A stretch of DNA of 64,000 bases, taken from positions 139,501 through 203,500 of the forward strand of contig NZ_NPZB01000001.1 in assembly GCF_002895945.1 (NCBI RefSeq). The letters run 5' to 3'. This stretch comes from Solilutibacter silvestris (GTDB taxonomy: Bacteria > Pseudomonadota > Gammaproteobacteria > Xanthomonadales > Xanthomonadaceae). A program made the position numbers and the translations under genes. The notes beneath the pieces were generated by a model. That model made no database searches, was not told the DNA's origin, and saw only the letters and a program-made list of their open reading frames with translations. Below are positions 45,801-52,945 of this stretch, in pieces. Each line of letters opens with the position of its first letter. The stretch's first letter is position 1.

Positions 45801-45880
45801 GCCGACAGCGCGAGCACCATGCCGATGGCGAGCAGTGATTTGCGTAGACCCCGATTGCGTGTCGCATCTGAAGCTTTCAT
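42860..45880 (-). CDS. TonB-dependent outer-membrane receptor, Oar-like with carboxypeptidase-regulatory domain
   Basis: A 1006-residue receptor. After a signal peptide (GMVLALSAGHEAAAQS), a CarboxypepD_reg-like domain is at about 35-100 (YRREVQPDAQGRYRASGLNP), then a plug (about 130-260) and a 22-strand barrel. The ending is VFRYEFR: the barrel-terminal aromatic is the last but one residue, not the last. Such receptors bring large or scarce ligands across the outer membrane. Next to the galactose/galactonate genes it is the best candidate for galactoside uptake; that is inference. ATG 45880 was chosen for AGGGAAG 6 nt upstream. An AT-rich motif shared with the dgo promoter lies 85 bp upstream. 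Confidence 0.92.
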   Translation of the reverse strand: MKASDATRNRGLRKSLLAIGMVLALSAGHEAAAQSITGGLYGSVPAGSKTSVVVASPDTGYRREVQPDAQGRYRASGLNPGHYVVTVTQDGQVVAARDIVVKPNSDTAVGAAGTTATTTAAADDKNTLGKVIVTGKAATSTITIDVTTPEMSSIYSRELVNDLPLPAGAGPESIALLRSNVRYDRHGTGLVQLAGATPAENRYYLNEFDITNDKTSLGALSQLPREAIGSTEVLAGSFGASWTNATGGVMSQTIRQGSNDFKAGYSLYYTPPTSSTLRPQPVDFKDGNGNYVSYASHNRSDAAATHYLWASGAIVKDKLFAFGLFGDTPSYLSYSYSQSRYTESKNKNKSILLNLTWNITSDQTLNLIASNKRTGSASWSYKLNGNYTTNVGALNSVSQPAPTQERALIANYHWNITSDLELRLMGGFLGRVQDRGYGSDDIPYVQTLTGQSTLTNIGVQDRQVNYLPTDFWRRGYKADLTWHFGNHKIRFGAEHYTHFVQQDWHSPFAGIYTYKNTAASFTAPNGATVPAGNYVQWDFNHQFGQMYSINEGAYLEDYWSVSDKVVVYGGLRFDRFENHDARNGPLFSFPTLSPRLGVAWDVKGDSSFKIGGNIGRYSLSMPADFAYGVASANLSESKWYTYTGVDPATKAPTGLTQLGPDYTYPGSNGVPPKNYEVATTNLKAPSVYELQLYAQKRLGGSWTGQVDFGYSQLKRVINTTCWSNGIDVNWANSHGYPNYVDAGNCFVLNPGEDVKVLRDFRGDGGLESMTIPASAFGLPKPTHKYFHITMDLNHARTTEQPWYLGLSYTWTRSFGNDNGYLSLQKDGGYAAGYIGQNDQYYIPDVTWGSRGNLLDDVRHKITASGVYYFRNGLRVGAVLNVQSGEPISCYGLDPDPNSNSYVWGGYGHFCDVNSPGKITPAGTSGRLPWLWQLDGSLGYDRNIGPHNKFSIDLSVQNITNSRILTDRDNGYSDNINGTVTQLNNWYTPKQYQAPRSTYLVFRYEFR

Positions 45881-45964
45881 GTTTCTTCCCTGCCTGATGA
45901 AGATGAAAGGACGCGGAGTCATCACCGCCCGACTACCCGCATTGCCCGTACCGGATGAAAAGTA

Positions 45965-45980
45965 ATATAAATCATACAAA
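45965..45980 (-). promoter_or_regulatory. Motif shared with the dgo divergent promoter (receptor copy)
   Basis: On the minus strand TTTGTATGATTTATAT, 85 bp before the receptor start, matches TTTATATGATAAATAT at 50957-50972 in 13 of 16 positions. It is a candidate operator for the DgoR-like regulator. TATGAT alone could be a -10 element, so the match may also reflect promoter similarity. Confidence 0.45.
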
Positions 45981-46108
45981 CACTAACCAAAAAGTAACGC
46001 AACATTCAAGTGCCTGAAACATGGATATGCGAATGAATTCGCAAGATTTGCATGTCGCTCGCATTCATATCTTCGAATAACGAAAGATCGAGCGACGCGT
46101 TCTTTCGA

Positions 46109-46732
46109 TTAGCGCTGTTGCCAGGCCTCGACGAACGCAGCTGCGCGAATGCGAATGTCCGCGAGCGCACGACCCGGCGCGTAGATCGACGAACCGATAC
46201 CGAATCCCGCAGCACCCGCACGGCGATATCCGGCCATCGTCTCCGGCTCGATGCCGCCGACCGGGAACACCGGAACATCGCGCGGCAACACGGCCTTCAT
46301 CGCTTTCAACACGTTCGGGGCCGCAGCCTCGGCGGGAAACAGTTTCAACGCATCGGCGCCGGCGGCGATCGCGCGAAATGCTTCGCTCGGCGTCAGGAAG
46401 GCCGGCAATGCAATCAGGCCCGCGCGCTTGGCGGCGGCGATCACATCGACATCGCAATTCGGCGCGACCACCAGCTGGCCACCAGCGTCGGCCACACGAC
46501 CGACATCGGCCACGGTGAGCACGGTGCCGGCGCCGACCAGTGCGCGCGTACCCACCGCTGCGCGCATGCGCGTGATGCTGTCGAGCGGCGATGGTGAATT
46601 GAGCGGTACTTCCAGGCACAGGATGCCGGCATCGCACAAGGTTCCGGCCACCGCGGCGGCTTCATCCGGCTGCACGCCGCGCAGGATCGCGACCAGCGGC
46701 AACCGTTCCAGGATTTCGTTCCACGTCATCAT
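46109..46732 (-). CDS. dgoA: 2-dehydro-3-deoxy-6-phosphogalactonate aldolase
   Basis: Splits KDPGal into pyruvate and glyceraldehyde 3-phosphate by a Schiff base. The 207-residue protein has LPLVAILRGVQPDEA, the catalytic Glu in LEVPLNSPSPLDS, GAGTVLTVADV and the Schiff-base Lys in ALKLFPAEAAAPN. PLNSP is the KDPGal form rather than the KDPG (Eda) form, and the adjacent dgoK agrees. Two tandem ATGs (46732, 46729) both follow the dgoK stop by about 8 nt. It is the last gene of the five-gene minus-strand operon. Confidence 0.93.
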   Translation of the reverse strand: MMTWNEILERLPLVAILRGVQPDEAAAVAGTLCDAGILCLEVPLNSPSPLDSITRMRAAVGTRALVGAGTVLTVADVGRVADAGGQLVVAPNCDVDVIAAAKRAGLIALPAFLTPSEAFRAIAAGADALKLFPAEAAAPNVLKAMKAVLPRDVPVFPVGGIEPETMAGYRRAGAAGFGIGSSIYAPGRALADIRIRAAAFVEAWQQR

Positions 46733-46740
46733 GCCTGTGC

Positions 46741-47643
46741 TCACATCGCCCACGGAATTGCTGTCGCCAACTGCCACAGGCCCGCGGCGGATGCCTGCGC
46801 GCCATCCATCACTTCGACGTCATCGATGCCGGCGAGCGCCAGTGCCGCAAGATAGTTCCGCGCCAGCTGCGGCGTGGCGATCACTGTCACGCGGCCTGCG
46901 CTGCCATCGCGCAACGCCGCCTGCACTTCGGCGCCAACCAGCAGTCCCGACAGGTACGCCGACAACGCGGTCGGCGCGATCCGTCCGAACAGGCCTTCAC
47001 TGCGTGCTGAAAACAGCAGCTTCGACAATGCCGGCTCGTCCAGTGCGCGCTGGACGCCGGCAGCGAACGCAGCATCGTCATGGGCATCGCCTTCGATCAG
47101 GCGCCCGAGGATCGAATGCGTTTTCAGCAGCGCATACAACTCGCCGGTCATGTAGGTGGCGAAATCGACGATGCGTCCGCCTTTGACGCGCACCCATTTG
47201 CTGTGCGTGCCCGGCGTAACCACCAGCTGCGCTCCACCATCGCGCATGGTTACTCCGAAAATCTGCGTCTCCTCGCCGCGCATCACGTCGAGGCAACCGT
47301 CGCCGCGTTCCACCTGCACGCCGGGCAGGATGCGGATCTCGCCGAGCGCGCTCGCCACCGCCAGCGATTGCAGCGCGATCGCCGCGGCATCGGCCGGACA
47401 CGCGACGTACGGGGCCTCGCGCCAACCTTGCCTGCTGCCGATCATGCCGCTCAGCAGGATGCGTGCGCGGCCGCTGTCCAGCCAGTCGCCCAATAACGTC
47501 GCCAGTTCGGCTTCGAATCCACCATCCGTCACCGCGAGCACGCCGCGTGCCGCCTCGCGTGTCTCCAGCACCGCGCCGCCCGCATCGAAACGGAACAGGC
47601 GCAAGTTGCTCGTGCCCCAATCGCCGCCGATCAGCGTGGTCAT
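46741..47643 (-). CDS. dgoK: 2-dehydro-3-deoxygalactonokinase
   Basis: Phosphorylates 2-keto-3-deoxygalactonate with ATP, the step before DgoA. The 300-residue ASKHA-fold protein begins LIGGDWGTSNLRLFRFD and has SGMIGSRQGWREAPYV and VTPGTHSKWVRVKGGRI, all diagnostic of DgoK. The start overlaps the dgoR stop as ATGA and the end is 8 bp from dgoA, so regulator, kinase and aldolase are translated as a chain. Confidence 0.95.
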   Translation of the reverse strand: MTTLIGGDWGTSNLRLFRFDAGGAVLETREAARGVLAVTDGGFEAELATLLGDWLDSGRARILLSGMIGSRQGWREAPYVACPADAAAIALQSLAVASALGEIRILPGVQVERGDGCLDVMRGEETQIFGVTMRDGGAQLVVTPGTHSKWVRVKGGRIVDFATYMTGELYALLKTHSILGRLIEGDAHDDAAFAAGVQRALDEPALSKLLFSARSEGLFGRIAPTALSAYLSGLLVGAEVQAALRDGSAGRVTVIATPQLARNYLAALALAGIDDVEVMDGAQASAAGLWQLATAIPWAM

Positions 47644-48374
47644 GCTTTCCTGCGCCGACGCTGCGCGCCAGGCACGGGCTGCGCTTCGATCAATTCCATG
47701 ACTTCGAGCAACAACGCGTGCATGCCCTTCTGCGCGCGTTCGCCATCACCCGCCACGATCGCGGCATAGACGCGGCGATGATCGGCCACGTTCGCCAGCG
47801 CAACGCCCTTGGCGCGGTTGGTCAGCGGGATCGAAAAACGCAGCGCGGTCGCGACCAGATCACGCAACTGCGCATACAAGCGATTGCCGCTCGCCAGCAA
47901 CACCGCGACATGGAACGCGATATCGGACTCGAGCGCGTCGTCCTCGCCACGTTCGGCCGCGCGCATGCGCACGAGCGAGCGCTCGATGGCTTGCAATGCC
48001 TCCGGATCGGCACGGTGCGCGGCCAGCATCGCCGCGCGCGGTTCGATCGCCAGCCGCATCTGGGTGAATTCGGCCAGCACTTCCAGCGAGAACTTGCGTT
48101 CCAGCATCCAGCGCAACACATCGGGATCGAGCAGGTTCCATTGCCCCTCGGGTTCGACCACGGTGCCACGGCGCGGTCGCGCGCTCAGCAATCCCTTCGC
48201 GGTGAGCATCTTCACCGCTTCGCGCAACACGCTGCGGCTCGCTTCCAGCTCGATGCACAGTTGCGCCTCGGTCGGAAATGGCCGCTCCGGTCCGTACACG
48301 CCGGTGACGATCGCGATGCCAAGCGTCTCGACCAGGCGCCGCGTCAGATTGTTGCTGGAAACTTTGCGAGTCAT
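47640..48374 (-). CDS. dgoR: GntR/FadR-type regulator of the galactonate genes (DgoR-like)
   Basis: A 244-residue GntR-family protein. The winged helix is at residues 5-75 (FPTEAQLCIELEASRSVLRE and LSARPRRGTVVEP). The FadR-type (FCD) effector domain has EFTQMRLAIEPRAAMLAAHR, IAFHVAVLLASGN and the metal-binding His in DHRRVYAAI. In E. coli DgoR is a repressor released by D-galactonate; the position inside the operon suggests the same here. ATGA overlaps are found at both ends (with the lactonase gene and dgoK). A frame extending to 48656 is a shadow. Confidence 0.85.
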   Translation of the reverse strand: MTRKVSSNNLTRRLVETLGIAIVTGVYGPERPFPTEAQLCIELEASRSVLREAVKMLTAKGLLSARPRRGTVVEPEGQWNLLDPDVLRWMLERKFSLEVLAEFTQMRLAIEPRAAMLAAHRADPEALQAIERSLVRMRAAERGEDDALESDIAFHVAVLLASGNRLYAQLRDLVATALRFSIPLTNRAKGVALANVADHRRVYAAIVAGDGERAQKGMHALLLEVMELIEAQPVPGAQRRRRKA

Positions 48375-49282
48375 GAATCCATCTTTGCGTGGATCGGGTT
48401 GAAGTCGGCGCGCACCCGGCATTCTGCCAGACCGGTTGTTGTCGCCTGATAGATGAACAAATGGCCGGCGTCGGGTTGTCGCGCCAGTGCCGCGGCATCC
48501 AGTCCGGCGCGCGCAGAGGTCACGCACAGCAGATCGAGCGACGCGCCCGCGAACGCCACGCAAGTCGGTTGCGATGCCGGCACTTCGATGGTTGCACGGA
48601 TACGTCCATCGGGTGCGTAACAAGCCACTTGGCCAGCACCCCATTGCGCGCTCCACACGCAGCCTTGCGCATCGACGCAGGCACCATCGGGTTCCGCGCT
48701 CTCGGGCAGGCGGGCGAATTCGCGGCGCGCCGAGATCGCGCCGGTGTCGCCATCGAAGTCATACGCATACATCGTGCGGCGCGCCGAATCGGCGAAGTAC
48801 ATGCGCCCGCCATCGGGACTCCAGCACAGGCCGTTGGCAATGTCGATCTCTCGTTCACGCACGTGCACGCCGCCATCGCGATCCATGCAATACAGGCTGG
48901 CGCTGAACGCGCCTGCACGCGCGGCATCCTCGACCATCGTCCCGACCCAGAAGCGGCCTTGGCGATCGACGCGGCCATCGTTGCAGCGACGCCCGCTGCC
49001 TGGCGTTTCCAATCGGTGCAACCAGGTGATCGCGCCCGAATGCGGATCGAACATGGCGACGCCGCTGGCGAATGCGCACAACAAGCGCGACTGCCCCTCG
49101 ATGAAGGCGAAACTGCACAGGCGCTCGGGCGTGGCGAACACGCTGTGCACGCGGCTGTCGAGATGCCAGCGATGCAACATGCTGTTGCTGATGTCGGTCC
49201 ACCACAGGCAGCCGTCGTCGGGATTCCACTGCACGCCTTCGCCGAGCAGGTTGCCGACCGGAACGACGTCAATCAGCTTCAC
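48371..49282 (-). CDS. SMP-30/gluconolactonase-family sugar lactonase
   Basis: A 303-residue six-bladed beta-propeller. Metal-site residues are in LLGEGVQWNPDDGCLWWTDI (Glu), RRCNDGRVDRQGRFWVGTM (Asn/Asp), IANGLCWSPDGGRMYFADS (Asn) and EPDGACVDAQGCVW (Asp). It would hydrolyse galactono-1,4- or 1,5-lactone, the product of galactose dehydrogenase, to galactonate. Arabinolactone is an alternative substrate for this family, but the dgo neighbours favour galactonolactone. It begins 3 bp after the symporter gene and overlaps the regulator start. Confidence 0.88.
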   Translation of the reverse strand: MKLIDVVPVGNLLGEGVQWNPDDGCLWWTDISNSMLHRWHLDSRVHSVFATPERLCSFAFIEGQSRLLCAFASGVAMFDPHSGAITWLHRLETPGSGRRCNDGRVDRQGRFWVGTMVEDAARAGAFSASLYCMDRDGGVHVREREIDIANGLCWSPDGGRMYFADSARRTMYAYDFDGDTGAISARREFARLPESAEPDGACVDAQGCVWSAQWGAGQVACYAPDGRIRATIEVPASQPTCVAFAGASLDLLCVTSARAGLDAAALARQPDAGHLFIYQATTTGLAECRVRADFNPIHAKMDS

Positions 49283-49285
49283 GCA

Positions 49286-50878
49286 TCACCACCAGACGGC
49301 ATACAGCGCGGCGAGGATGAGGATGACACCGATCGCGGCGACGTTGAAACCGCGCGAGGTGTGGTAATCGACATTGCGCACGTCGATGCGGTTGCTGGCC
49401 TTCGCTTCCGGACGCAACAGCGGCACCACGACCGCCGCGACCAGCGCGAGCAGGAACACCACGCCGACCCGATCCATGAACGGCAGCGTCGGCCACGTCA
49501 GTTTGAACAGCAACGACAACAGCGCCGAACCGATTGCCGCCGTCAACGCGCCGGCTTCGCTGGCGCGTTTCCAGAACAGGCCGAGCAGGAAGATCACGCA
49601 GATGCCGGGGGTGAAGAAGCCGGTGAATTCCTGGATGTACTGGAAGGCCTGGTCGAAATGGCCGAGCAGCGGCTTGGCCGTGAGCACCGCCAACAACACG
49701 GCAATGACCGCAGCAATTCGGCCGACACGCACCAGTTGCTTCTCGCTTGGCGGTGTCGCGCCCGGCTGTTTCTTGCTGGCATCGCGACGCCAACCGGCGT
49801 AGAGATCGAGGGTGAAGATGGTCGAGACGCTGTTGATCTTCGATGCCAGCGAGGCGACGATCGCCGCGATCAACGCCGCGAACACCAGCCCGAGGAAACC
49901 GCTCGGCAACAGGCGCATCACCGCCGGATAGGCCTGGTCCGGCTTGGCGAGATCGGGCGCCAGCAGCACTGCAGCGAGGCCCGGCAACACCACGATCACC
50001 GGCATCAGCAATTTGAGATAAGCAGCGAAGGTGACGCCGCGCTGCGCTTCCTTCAGCGATTTCGCCGCGAGTGCGCGCTGGATGATGTATTGGTTGAAAC
50101 CCCAATACGACAGATTCATCACCCACAAACCACCGACCAGCACCGACAGGCCGGGCAGATCCATGTAATACGGATTGTCGCGCGACAGGATCATGTGGAA
50201 ATGTTCCGGCGCGCGCGCGAGCAAGGTGGAGAACCCAGCAGCAATGCCGTGGCCATCGCCGATGCGGCCGAGCGCGATCACATCGATCGCCAAACCGCCC
50301 GCCACCAACAGCGTGACTTGCACAATGTCGGTGAGCGCGACCGCCTTGAGCCCGCCATACAGTTGATAGAACAGCGCGAACGCCGCCAGCGCGATCAACG
50401 CGTAGGTCTGGTCGATGCCCGCGACTGCATGCACCGCGATCGAACCGAGCCAGAGGATCGACGTCAGGTTGACGAAGACGTAAACGCCGAGCCAGAACAC
50501 CGCCATCAACTTGCAGATGCGCGGGCCATATCTCAATTCGAGGAACTGCGGCATGGTGTGGATGCCGTTCTTGAGGAAGATCGGCAGGAAATACTTGCCG
50601 ACGATCACCAGGGTGAGCGCGGCCATCCATTCGTAGGAGGCGATCGCCAGGCCGATCACATAGCCCGACCCCGACATGCCGATGATCTGCTCCGCCGAGA
50701 TGTTGGCGGCGATCAACGACGCGCCGATCGCCCACCATGGCAGGGTTTTGCCGGCCAGGAAGTAATCGTTGCTGTTCTTGGTGTGGCCCGCACGCTCGCG
50801 CGAGACCCATTGCGCCAGCGCGAAGATCGCCAATACATAGGCAATGAGGACGGCGATATCGATCGACGCAAGCATCAT
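49286..50878 (-). CDS. Sodium:solute (SSS) sugar symporter
   Basis: A 530-residue protein with about 14 membrane helices, of the SGLT/SSS family. DYFLAGKTLPWWAIGASLIA and ANISAEQIIGMSGSGYVIGL are hallmarks of vSGLT-like sugar transporters; QYGGLK-type sequence is present as YQLYGGLKAVALTDIVQ, and NQYIIQRALAAKS follows. It is the first gene of the minus-strand operon and would import galactose (or another hexose) across the inner membrane with Na+. Of tandem ATGs, 50878 follows AGAAGGAAA by 7 nt. A longer frame to 52168 shadows dgoD. Confidence 0.92.
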   Translation of the reverse strand: MMLASIDIAVLIAYVLAIFALAQWVSRERAGHTKNSNDYFLAGKTLPWWAIGASLIAANISAEQIIGMSGSGYVIGLAIASYEWMAALTLVIVGKYFLPIFLKNGIHTMPQFLELRYGPRICKLMAVFWLGVYVFVNLTSILWLGSIAVHAVAGIDQTYALIALAAFALFYQLYGGLKAVALTDIVQVTLLVAGGLAIDVIALGRIGDGHGIAAGFSTLLARAPEHFHMILSRDNPYYMDLPGLSVLVGGLWVMNLSYWGFNQYIIQRALAAKSLKEAQRGVTFAAYLKLLMPVIVVLPGLAAVLLAPDLAKPDQAYPAVMRLLPSGFLGLVFAALIAAIVASLASKINSVSTIFTLDLYAGWRRDASKKQPGATPPSEKQLVRVGRIAAVIAVLLAVLTAKPLLGHFDQAFQYIQEFTGFFTPGICVIFLLGLFWKRASEAGALTAAIGSALLSLLFKLTWPTLPFMDRVGVVFLLALVAAVVVPLLRPEAKASNRIDVRNVDYHTSRGFNVAAIGVILILAALYAVWW

Positions 50879-50956
50879 GGGCGTTTCCTTCTCGTCTGAT
50901 TGGCTGCCCGGATGGCAGGCCCGGCAAGGAGACGGTCCGCGATAGGCGAAAATCGT

Positions 50957-50972
50957 TTTATATGATAAATAT
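50957..50972. promoter_or_regulatory. Candidate DgoR operator in the divergent dgo promoter region
   Basis: TTTATATGATAAATAT, with the small palindrome TTAT-ATG-ATAA, stands in an AT-rich island of an otherwise GC-rich 135-bp region between the symporter and dgoD. It is 42 bp before the dgoD start and 79 bp before the symporter start. A close copy precedes the TonB receptor gene, which is what a common regulator would require. It overlaps a possible -10 (TATGAT). Confidence 0.5.
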
Positions 50973-51013
50973 GCGCCTGTAAAGTTGCGCCGCCGCGAAC
51001 AACAAAGGCCACC

Positions 51014-52159
51014 ATGAGCAAAATTGCACGCATCGAGACCTTCCGCACACCGCCACGCTGGCTGCTGGTGCGTGTCGAAACCGAATCCGGCGCGGTCGGT
51101 TGGGGCGAGGCCAGCCTGGAAGGGCACGCCGAAGCCGTCGAAGGCGCGTTCGCTGCGCTGCGCGATCGTTTCATCGGCGCCGACAGCGCGCGCATCGAGG
51201 ACATCTGGCAAACGGCGTACCGCCTCGGCTTCTATCGCGGCGGCCCGGTGTTGATGTCCGCGTTGTCCGGTCTCGACCAGGCGCTGTGGGACATCAAGGG
51301 CCGCACATTGGGCGTGCCGGTGTGGCAATTGCTCGGAGGTCGCGTGCGCGATCGCATCCCGGTGTACGCGTGGATCGGTGGTGATCGCCCGGCCGACGTC
51401 GTGGAAGCCGGACGCGAGCGACTCAAGCAAGGCTTCAAAGCGGTAAAGATGAACGCCACCGAGGATCTCGACTGGCTTGCGAGTCCAAGCGCGTTCGACA
51501 GCGTGCTCGAACGCGTCGCCGCCGTGCGCGATCTCGGACTGGATGTCGCACTCGATTTCCACGGTCGCGTGCACAAGCCGTCGGCGCGCCAGCTCGCGCG
51601 CGCACTGGAACCACTGCGTCCGTTGTTCATCGAGGAACCGTTGCTCAGCGAACATCCGGAAGCGATCCGCCAGTTCGCGCAATCGACGCCACTGCCGGTC
51701 GCGCTCGGCGAACGCCTGTACAGCCGCTGGGATTTCAAGCCGTTTTTCGAAGCCGCGGCGGTCGACATCATCCAGCCCGACCTCAGCCACGCCGGCGGCA
51801 TTTCCGAATGCCGGCGTATCGCCGCGCTGGCGGAAGCGTATGACGTCGCGCTGGCGCCGCACTGCCCGCTCGGCCCGATCGCGCTCGCCGCGTGCATGCA
51901 GGTCGACATTGCGACGCCGAATTTCGCGATCCAGGAAATGTCGCTGGGCATCCACTACAACACCAATGGCCACGACCTGCTGAGCTACCTGAAGAATCCG
52001 CAGGTGTTCGCGATCAACGACGGCATGGTCGAGGCATTGGACGGCCCCGGACTGGGCATCGAAATCGACGAGGCACGCGTGCGCGAAGCCGCGCGTGACG
52101 GCCACGCCTGGCGCAATCCGGTATGGCGCGGCAACGACGGGAGCATTCGCGAATGGTGA
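51014..52159 (+). CDS. dgoD: D-galactonate dehydratase
   Basis: Dehydrates D-galactonate to 2-keto-3-deoxygalactonate. An enolase-superfamily protein of 381 residues (E. coli 382). The Mg2+ ligands are Asp181 (VALDFHGRVH), Glu207 (FIEEPLL) and Glu233 (LGERLYSRWDF); the catalytic His183 and His283 (APHCPLGP) are in place with a constant offset of 2 from E. coli. It is divergent from the symporter operon and overlaps the next gene by 7 bp. Confidence 0.95.
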   Translation: MSKIARIETFRTPPRWLLVRVETESGAVGWGEASLEGHAEAVEGAFAALRDRFIGADSARIEDIWQTAYRLGFYRGGPVLMSALSGLDQALWDIKGRTLGVPVWQLLGGRVRDRIPVYAWIGGDRPADVVEAGRERLKQGFKAVKMNATEDLDWLASPSAFDSVLERVAAVRDLGLDVALDFHGRVHKPSARQLARALEPLRPLFIEEPLLSEHPEAIRQFAQSTPLPVALGERLYSRWDFKPFFEAAAVDIIQPDLSHAGGISECRRIAALAEAYDVALAPHCPLGPIALAACMQVDIATPNFAIQEMSLGIHYNTNGHDLLSYLKNPQVFAINDGMVEALDGPGLGIEIDEARVREAARDGHAWRNPVWRGNDGSIREW

Positions 52160-52905
52160 CCAATACATCTCGGCGCTTCGAACAGCGCAGCGTCATCGTC
52201 ACTGGCGCCTGCGGTGGCATCGGCCTCGCCACGGCGCGTCGTTTCGCCAGCGAAGGTGCACGCGTGGCCTTGGTCGATCACGGCGTCGACATGCGCGCCG
52301 CGGTCGCCGCCTGCAGCGCTGCAGGCGCCAGCGATGTCATCGCGATCGATTGCGATGTCGCCACCGAACACCAGGTCATCGACGCCTGCGCGCAGGTGCT
52401 GCAACGCTTCGGCGCCATCGATGTCGTGGTCAACATCGCCGGGATGATGGTGTTCAAGCCGCTGACCGAACTCGACCGCGCCGACTGGCAACGCGTGCTC
52501 GGCGTCAACCTGCTCGGTGCGGCATATTTCACCCGCCAGGCACTACGCCACATGGGCCAGGGCGGCGCGATCGTCAATGTCGCCAGCGTGCATGCGCGCG
52601 CCACCACGCCACTGGTCGCCGCCTATGCCGCGAGCAAGGCCGGGTTGTTGTCATTGACGCGCAGCGCGGCGATCGAAGGCAAGCCGCTCGGCATCCGCGC
52701 CAACGCGATCCTGCCCGGCGCGGTCGACACGCCGATGCTGTGGTCGAACCCGAACCTGAAGTCCGGCGCCGAAACCATCGCGCCCGAGGACGTCGGCACG
52801 CCCGACGCCATCGCCGCCGCGATCGCTTTCCTGGCGTCGAGCGATGCCGCTTTCGTCAGCGGCGCCAGCCTCGACGTCGATGGCGGCCGCCTCGCCAAAC
52901 TGTGA
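52153..52905 (+). CDS. SDR oxidoreductase, galactose 1-dehydrogenase candidate
   Basis: A 250-residue classical SDR: TGACGGIGLATARRF, Asp at the end of beta-2 (ALVDHGVD, suggesting NAD+), NIAGMMVFKPLTEL, Ser in NVASVHARATT and YAASKAGLLSLTRS. Placed between dgoD and a beta-galactosidase and facing an operon with a sugar lactonase, it is the best candidate for the first step, galactose to galactonolactone. That is inferred from context; the fold alone does not give the substrate. ATG 52153 overlaps the dgoD stop, so the longer frame from 52123 is not needed. Confidence 0.85.
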   Translation: MVTNTSRRFEQRSVIVTGACGGIGLATARRFASEGARVALVDHGVDMRAAVAACSAAGASDVIAIDCDVATEHQVIDACAQVLQRFGAIDVVVNIAGMMVFKPLTELDRADWQRVLGVNLLGAAYFTRQALRHMGQGGAIVNVASVHARATTPLVAAYAASKAGLLSLTRSAAIEGKPLGIRANAILPGAVDTPMLWSNPNLKSGAETIAPEDVGTPDAIAAAIAFLASSDAAFVSGASLDVDGGRLAKL

Positions 52906-52945
52906 CGCGACGCTGCCGTCGTCCGCAACATTCCATGGAGCACAC

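Noticed and set aside
46109-46732. Entner-Doudoroff aldolase Eda
   Set aside because: EVPLNSP and the adjacent dgoK and dgoD point to the KDPGal aldolase.
49286-52168. A 960-residue symporter fusion
   Set aside because: The upstream 430 codons are antisense to dgoD and the intergenic promoter; tandem ATGs with a good Shine-Dalgarno lie at 50875-50878.
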